Source: Candidatus Gracilibacteria bacterium (lineage in GTDB: Bacteria; Patescibacteriota; Gracilibacteria; BD1-5; JAGOOR01). From it: 64,000 bases of DNA. Positions 57,973 through 64,000 of the stretch are shown piece after piece. Within the stretch, counting starts at the first letter, position 1. Every line of letters starts with the position of its first letter. The notes below the pieces were generated by a model. That model was not told where the DNA came from, did not search any database, and saw nothing but the letters and a program-made list of their open reading frames with translations. Where the stretch lies: assembly GCA_041660965.1 (NCBI GenBank), contig JBAZVH010000002.1:185899-249898 (forward strand), read 5' to 3'. A program made the translations under genes and the position numbers.

Positions 57973-58671
57973 ATGCATCGATTCCTTGTTTCTATTCCTC
58001 TTACAAAAGAGATAATTATTCCCACTGGAGAACTCTATCACCAGATAGTGCATGTTTTTCGTGCACGAATAGGAGAGAATGTTATTCTTTTTTCAGAATG
58101 AACAGATGATATGATATACCAGATTACAGCTATTTCTAAAAAAAATATTTCACTCTCATTTCAAAGGAATATCCAAAATCCTTATCTTAGAAACCCAAGA
58201 AATTTGATTGTATTTCAAGCATATCCAAATAAGTTATCAACGCTAGAACTCCTTATTCAAAAATTTACTGAGCTCTGAGTAGAAAAAGTAGTTTTCTGGA
58301 AATCAGAACACGCGCAAATGCAGGATATTTCTGAAGCAAAGAAATCCCGAATTGTAACCATTGCTCGTGAAGCGCTTGAACAATGTGGGGCAAATACATC
58401 TCTCCAGATAGAATATAGCTCTCAAGGACCTCAAAAACTTCTCGAAGCATATTCAGGGCATACCCATATCGTAGGGCACTATGAGGGCAAAGAATTGCCA
58501 GAAATATCACAAGAAACCCCCGTTGCTCTCTGGGTAGGACCAGAAGGTGGTTGGTCAGCGAGCGAGAAACAATTCTTTAAAAAGAATAAGATGACTCTTT
58601 GGAAATTTAACAATCGCATTCTGCGTCTGGAGACAGCAGCTATTGTGGGGGTGGGAATATTACTTTCTTAA
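57973..58671 (+). CDS. rsmE: 16S rRNA m3U1498 methyltransferase
   Basis: 232 aa SPOUT methyltransferase. N-terminal PUA-like part and SPOUT knot with FQAYPN, ELLIQKFTELGV, REALEQCGA, WVGPEGGWSASEKQFF and FNNRILRLETAAI. It methylates uridine 1498 in 16S rRNA. UGA = Gly in ELG and SEG. TAA 58669 overlaps thyA by 4 nt. Confidence 0.95.
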
Positions 58672-59570
58672 ACCGCAATTGGTGCCTTAATCGCAGGATA
58701 CGGATCGTAATCAACTATTTCAAAGTCTTCAAATCTGAATCAAAAAATATCTTTCACATCTGGATTGATTTTTAGTTTTGGAAGTGTTTTTGGTGTTCGA
58801 GAGAGTTGCTCGGCAACTTGGTCAAAATGATTGTGGTAGATATGGAGATCGCCCGATGTATGGATAAATTCACCGACTTCTAGATCACATACCTGTGCTA
58901 TCATATGTACGAGGAGAGAGTAGGAAGCAATATTGAAGGGAAGACCCAAGAAGCTATCAATAGAGCGTTGATACAGCTGGCAAGAGAGTTTATTATTGGC
59001 GATGTAAAATTGGAAAAGACTATGACAAGGAGGAAGAGCCATCTGGTCAGCTTGCGCAGGGTTATAAGCGACGACGAGATTGCGACGACTATTTGGATTT
59101 TTCTTGCAAGTATCAATCACTTTTTGTATCTGATCAATGCCTTCGCCATTGAAATTTCTCCATTGGTAACCATAGACGGGTCAGAGCTCACCCCATTGCT
59201 TCGCAAAATCGGTATCAGTTTTTATTTTTTCAATAAAATTTTTCATCTCTTCTTCCCATTCTGGAGTATATTTTGGATATTTTTCTGCGAGATTATTTTT
59301 TTCGAGATACGCCTGAAATGGCCATTCATTCCAGATTCTCACATCATTGTCCACGAGGTATTTGATATTGGTATCACCAGAGAGGAACCAGAGGAGCTCA
59401 TGAATAATGCCTTTCGTAAAAACTTTCTTGGTTGTCAGAAGAGGAAATCATGCCTGTAAATCACATCGAAATTGATATCAGAAAACACTTCGCGTACCCG
59501 TACCAGTACGGTCGGATCGGTCTACGCCATGATCCATGACATGTTGGAGGAGTTGGAGATATTGTTTCAT
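58668..59570 (-). CDS. thyA: Thymidylate synthase
   Basis: 300 aa. It makes dTMP from dUMP with methylene-folate. N-terminal [12 protein letters not shown] (phosphate Arg), [26 protein letters not shown], catalytic Cys in [11 protein letters not shown] near residue 180, [18 protein letters not shown], and [16 protein letters not shown]. With folC it marks retained folate-dependent nucleotide metabolism. UGA at 58740 is Gly. ATG 59570, TAA 58668. Confidence 0.97.
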
Positions 59571-59576
59571 AGTTTC

Positions 59577-60134
59577 TTATTCCTTGATTTGTTGGACAAT
59601 GTCATCGAGCGAGTTGGCACCCCTCCATTTCTTGATGAGTTCGCCGGTGTTGGTGACTTGTACAAATGTATTTTGTTCTGCCACTCAATACTGTTGTCTC
59701 ATGGCAGTAGCATCATCAAAATTAACTTGTAAAATGGTGAGATTTTTTGGCATTTTATCTTTATTATCAGTGATATCTTTATGAGTTGCAATACTGGAGG
59801 GTGACCAGCTAGCATAGAAAAAAAGTACGATATTATCTGATGCCTGAGCAAGAGCAGTCGGCGTATAGGGAAGATAGAGTCCACCATCTGCGATTCCCCG
59901 AGGCGTATCAGTTGGTGCGAGATTTGTTTGTTCTCCTACAGCTACACCTGTATCTGGTTTTGGGGCATCGTTTGGAGCGACAGGTGTGGTAGTATCTGCT
60001 ACTGGCTCTGTAACGGCGACCTCCTGAGAGATATTTTCGGTATTAGTGGGAGGTGTATTAAACAGACTACACCCTGCGAGAAAAAATGAGGTACCCAGAC
60101 ACACTACAGAGAGGGCAAGAGGAACGTTTTTCAT
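59577..60134 (-). CDS. Thioredoxin-fold lipoprotein without the CxxC motif
   Basis: 185 aa. Signal peptide with lipobox LAGC (residues ~19-22), a Thr/Pro-rich spacer, then a thioredoxin-like domain: IVLFFYASWSPSSIATHKDI, LTILQVNFDDA and FVQVTNTGELIKKWRG. The site normally WCxxC reads WSPSS, so it cannot do dithiol exchange. A stop TAA 59577 lies 7 nt before the thyA ATG. Confidence 0.78.
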
Positions 60135-60251
60135 AAAGGTGAGGATAAGGATATGCACACATCATAGTATTCAAAAAGAGGTTCTTGTCCAACTGTTTTT
60201 ACTGTACTTTTTTATGATTGATTTTTTGAGGTTTTTTCTATCATATAACGT

Positions 60252-62324
<2,073 letters not shown>

Positions 62325-62326
62325 TT

Positions 62327-63691
62327 TTACTTCCACTCAAAATTTTCTGCTGTATCGCTTCCGATTCTTTTTACTGTATGATCACCAAAGTGATCTCGCA
62401 TAGCTTGAATAAGATTGGTAGGAAGTTTCTCGCTCATCAGTGTCTTCAAGTATTCTCTTGAGCTTGCTATCACGGGAATAGGTACTCCAGAAGCGCGAAC
62501 GACAGTATCGATTGACTGAATATGCTGTTGAAGTTGGTGGAGGAATTCACTTGTTCACGAAGATGCTTCATAGATTTGAGGAATGATAGTGAGCATCTGA
62601 CTACGGATGATGCATCCTCCTTGCCAGATACGCATCACTTCCATGATATTGATACCCCATTGAAACTCTTTTTCGGCAACTAAAATCAATTCAAGTCATT
62701 GTATATAGGCAGCAAGATAGGTGAGTTCGAGTGTCTCTCTGAGCGTTTTGGTATCCGGTAGCTCTCTTCATTCAAACGGAGTGAATGTGGCTGATTTTTC
62801 ATTTTTTTTGATAACTGCATTTCGTCCAGAATTCCATCGAGCGAAGAGGGATTCTGCAATCGTTGGAACTGGTACTCAGAGCTTGAGAGCAGCTTCCACT
62901 GTCCAACCACCTGTTCATTTACTGCCGGCGATATCACTGATTTTCTCCAGAAGAAAGTCACTCGTGTTGACTGGATCTTTTACTCATAAAATATCCACCG
63001 TGATATCGAGAAGAAAACTACTCACGATACCAGTATTGATTTCTCGAAAGATATCCTGCATTGCAGCTTGGTTTTTTCCTGCTCATCGCAAGATATCATA
63101 TATTTCAGCAATGCCCTGCATAATGGCGTATTCGATACCATTGTGCACCATTTTAACAAAATTTCCTGCAGCAGCACTTCCCACGTAAGTGACACAAGCG
63201 TTCCCTGCAAAATCTCTGGCTGCAATTTTCTGAAGTATAGGAAGCATCCTCTCAATAGTTTCGCGGTCACCACCGGGCATTATAGCTGGTCAGAGTCGTG
63301 CTCATTCTGAACCACCCGATATTCCGCATCCAATCCAATGAATATCATGTTTTATGGCTTCAGTTTGATGGGCGATAGTGGTATCCCAATGAGCATTGCC
63401 GAGATCCCATATAGCATCACCAGGCGAAAGAAGTCAAAAGAGTGTCTGAGCCACCTCGTCAGTGGCTTTTCCTGCTGGCACAAGGAGAAATACATTTCTC
63501 GGAGCTTCCATTTTTGCAATAAGCTCTGAAACAGTATTTCATACTATCACAGCTTCTCCGAGCTCAGCTTGTAGGGCAGTTACTTTTTCTATAGTTCGAT
63601 TCCAGACGACGATAGATTCGTCTTTTGAGACGATATTTCTGACAAGGTTTTCGCCCATGGTTCCGAGACCGATGAGTCAGAGGTGAGACAT
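62327..63691 (-). CDS. gnd: 6-phosphogluconate dehydrogenase
   Basis: 454 aa. NAD(P) site GLIGLGTMGENLVRNI at the N-terminus, VVWNRT, GCGISGGSEGARLGP, catalytic Lys/His region VKMVHNGIEYAIMQG near residue 190, and the helical half with GTGGWTVEAALKLGVPVP. It oxidises 6-phosphogluconate with CO2 release, giving NADPH and ribulose 5-phosphate. The only pentose-phosphate gene seen. UGA = Gly repeatedly, for example in ISGGSEG. ATG 63691, TAA 62327. Confidence 0.95.
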
Positions 63692-63715
63692 AAAATAACG
63701 ATAAGAAGTAGAATA

Positions 63716-64000
63716 TTAGTAAACTAGCCACCTATAACACTCCTCACACACTACCCTCTCGGATCTTTCCGGTGCATAGGTAGTGATTATATTCTTTTTA
63801 CATTCAGAACAAACTTTTTCATAGAGCTTTCTTGGATTTCGTAAGTCCATCCTTTCTGTATGTCTCTGATCTGGATGTTTAGTAGGAATAGGTATTCCAT
63901 TCTCAATATAGAATACGAGTTCTTTTTTGATGATTTTAAATGGTTTCTGTGTGACTTCACACTGGATGATTCAGTTGAGACATTCGTTGATATTCTTTGT
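63716..64000 (-). CDS. Zinc-ribbon protein, N-terminus outside the window
   Basis: 95 codons visible to TAA 63716. A common Patescibacteria small protein type: QKPFKIIKKEL, IPIPTKHPDQRH, RMDLRNPRKLYEKVCSECKK, TYAPERSERVVCEECY. Four Cys in two CxxC pairs should hold one zinc. The role is unknown (often annotated as a zinc-binding domain protein). The upstream part is cut off. Confidence 0.75.

Overview
The window comes from a Patescibacteria/CPR bacterium that reads UGA as glycine (translation table 25), as in Candidatus Gracilibacteria (BD1-5) or Absconditabacteria (SR1). Nearly every long gene is interrupted by in-frame TGA when read with the standard code. In conserved proteins those TGAs fall on invariant glycines: the DTPGH motif of EF-G, Walker A of ClpC and UvrD, and the G-box of a histidine kinase. 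All complete genes end in TAA or TAG. The release factor present is RF1 (prfA, PAT motif), which reads UAA/UAG. All coordinates and lengths below assume UGA = Gly. I cannot separate the two phyla from this window alone.

Layout. 1-8530 (minus): a tightly spaced gene series of three complete hypothetical proteins, an unusually long sigma-70 factor (816 aa), and a fourth hypothetical cut by the left edge. 8670-13320 (minus): a CapA-like phosphatase, a small Cys-containing protein, tRNA-Glu, tRNA-Pro and tRNA-Ile with two decayed tRNA-Ile copies, an AMMECR1-like protein and a polytopic membrane protein. 13459-21330: beta-CASP RNase, an unknown 371-aa protein, a HAD phosphatase, Obg, a Nudix hydrolase, a membrane-tethered HTH protein, Tgt without its usual zinc cysteines, and a small sigma-70-like factor. 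21539-25670: EF-G, tRNA-Asn, LysRS. 25768-35997: cytochrome-b5-like lipoprotein, peptidoglycan hydrolase, ClpC, a DoxX-like membrane protein, TrmB, an O-antigen-ligase-like protein, RsmA, secreted and small proteins, Hsp20. 36023-47311: RF1, RecX, two large surface or envelope proteins, FolC, GrpE, an SLH/M23 protein and two small membrane proteins. 47314-53318: UvrD, CysRS, a pair of paralogous unknown proteins, a DUF192 protein. 53443-64000: pseudouridine synthase, orphan histidine kinase, HolA, FKBP lipoprotein, RsmE, ThyA, thioredoxin-like lipoprotein, LigA, Gnd, and the 3' end of a zinc-ribbon gene.

How it works together. Most recognisable genes serve information processing (translation factors, tRNA synthetases, tRNA/rRNA modification, replication and repair) or proteostasis (ClpC, GrpE, Hsp20, FKBP). 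Metabolism is sparse: ThyA, FolC and Gnd. Envelope functions are prominent: two M23-type proteins, one fused to SLH repeats and one to a lysozyme-like domain, plus lipoproteins and large secreted repeat proteins. Gene packing is extreme: several convergent pairs share their stop codons. Start codons are usually preceded by T-rich sequence rather than a Shine-Dalgarno box. No transposase, integrase, CRISPR array or phage gene was seen.
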